Below are positions 62,709-64,000 of a stretch of 64,000 bases of DNA, piece after piece. A program made the translations under genes and the position numbers. Numbering within the stretch: position 1 is the stretch's first letter; each line of letters begins with the position of its first letter. Under the pieces are notes generated by a model. It did no database searches. It was given only the letters and a program-made list of their open reading frames with translations, and was not told the DNA's origin. The stretch spans positions 3,224,001 through 3,288,000 of the forward strand of contig NW_027488365.1 of the NCBI RefSeq assembly GCF_051014445.1, written 5' to 3'. Source of the stretch: Colletes latitarsis (Eukaryota > Arthropoda > Insecta > Hymenoptera > Colletidae).

Positions 62709-64000
62709 ACTTGTTGAACAGATCCTGGGTTTTTTCTGGTTTGGATCACGTAGTAGTGTGGTACCACACTGAAACAATCAATTAAACCTGGTCATAATAA
62801 ATATTTTAGAGAATAATTCATGTTAGGTCTAGGTTAGGTCTGGGATTTGCTCTCATCAGACTCATACTTTCGCATTCCTCACATACTTTTTGAACGGATC
62901 CTGGGTTTTTTCTGGTTTGGATCACGTAGTAATGTGGGACCACACTGAAACAGTCAATGAAAACTGGTTTCGATCAATATTTTAGAGGATAACGCAAGTT
63001 AGGTCTGGGATAGGTCTGGAAATTCGCCCTCATCAGGCTCATACTTTCGCGTTTTTCACATACTTGTTGAACTGATCCTGGGTTTTTTCTGGTTTGGATC
63101 ACGTAGCAATGTGGTACCACACTGAAACAGTCGATTAAACCTGGTTTCGATCAATATTTTAGAGGATAACGCAAGTTTGGTCTGGGATAGGTCTGGGATT
63201 TGCCCTCATCAGGCTCATACTTTCGCATATCTCTCATACTTGATGGCTAGATCTTGGGCTTTTTCTGGATTGCATCACGTAGTAATGAAGTACAACACTG
63301 AAACAGTCAATTAAACCTGGTTTCCATCAATATCTTTGAGGACAACGCAAGTTAGGTCTGGGAGAGGTCTGGGATTTGCTCTCATCGGGCTCATACTTTC
63401 GCGTTTTTCACATACTTGTTGAACAGATCCTGGGTTTCTTGTGGTTTGGATCACGTAGTAATGTGGGACCACACTGAAACAATCAATTAAACCTGGTCAT
63501 GATAAATATTTTAGAGAATAATTCATGTTAGGTCTAGGTTAGGTCTGGGATTTGCTCTCATCAGGCTCATTCTTTCGCATATCTCTCATACTTGATGGCT
63601 TGATCCTGGGCTTTTTCTGGATTGCATCACGTAGTAATGAAGTACAACACTGAAACAGTCAATTAAACCTGGTTTCCATCAATATCTTTGAGGACAACGC
63701 AAGTTAGGTCTGGGAGAGGTCTGGGATTTGCTCTCATCGGGCTCATACTTTCGCGTTTTTCACATACTTGTTGAACAGATCCTGGGTTTCTTCTGGTTTG
63801 GATCACGTAGTAATGTGGGACCACACTGAAACAATCAATTAAACCTGGTCATGATAAATATTTTAGAGGATAACGCATGTTAGGTCTAGGTTAGGTCTGG
63901 GATTTTCACTCATCAGACTCATACTTTCGCATTCTTCACATACTTTTTGAACGGATCCTGGGTTTTTTCTGGCTTGGATCACGTAGTAATGTGGGATCAC
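62704..64000. repeat. Satellite array resumes (right of the transposon)
   Basis: About 7.4 monomers in the same orientation and phase as on the left. A two-monomer unit is repeated here: the rare form GGGAGAGGTCTGGG occurs at about 63359 and again at about 63711, an offset of 352 bp. The same dimer components occur just left of the element at about 51170-51500, and the first monomers after the insertion closely match those from about 51411. The array runs off the window. Confidence 0.95.

Overview
The window is almost entirely tandem satellite DNA interrupted by one long terminal repeat (LTR) retrotransposon. It looks like an insect, most likely hymenopteran, genome. Two observations support this. 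The transposon is a BEL/Pao element, a superfamily found only in animals. The satellite monomer also opens with two copies of an 11-base, telomere-like motif, TTAGGTCTGGG, which contains the insect telomere core TTAGG and, from memory, matches a telomere variant described in Hymenoptera. The species itself cannot be told from the sequence.

Layout. Positions 1-52464 and 62704-64000 are one satellite array with a monomer of about 176 bp, roughly 300 copies, all head to tail; both array ends lie outside the window. The array is layered. Positions 1 to about 17050 and about 49710 to the right end hold related outer-type monomers that keep the telomere-like dimer well. Positions 17050-20580 are transitional. 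Positions 20580-49710 hold a distinct, more homogenised monomer set arranged in large higher-order repeats, including a near-identical tandem pair of about 5.1 and 5.3 kb at 33855-44212. No host gene, tRNA, rRNA or CRISPR array was seen.

Positions 52465-62703 are a structurally complete BEL/Pao element of 10239 bp, flanked by a 5-bp target duplication CACAT. Its two 1901-bp LTRs differ at about 12 positions by eye, so the insertion is fairly recent. Inside are a primer-binding site matching tRNA-Tyr, a stem-loop containing a strong candidate splice donor, one uninterrupted Gag-Pol frame of 1766 aa with all expected catalytic residues, a second downstream frame of 225 aa that I do not recognise, and a polypurine tract.

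How the parts fit: the LTRs would supply promoter and poly(A) signals, full-length RNA would be translated to Gag-Pol, and a possible spliced RNA would express the 225-aa protein. The satellite serves only as the landing site; the target duplication rejoins one uninterrupted monomer across the element.
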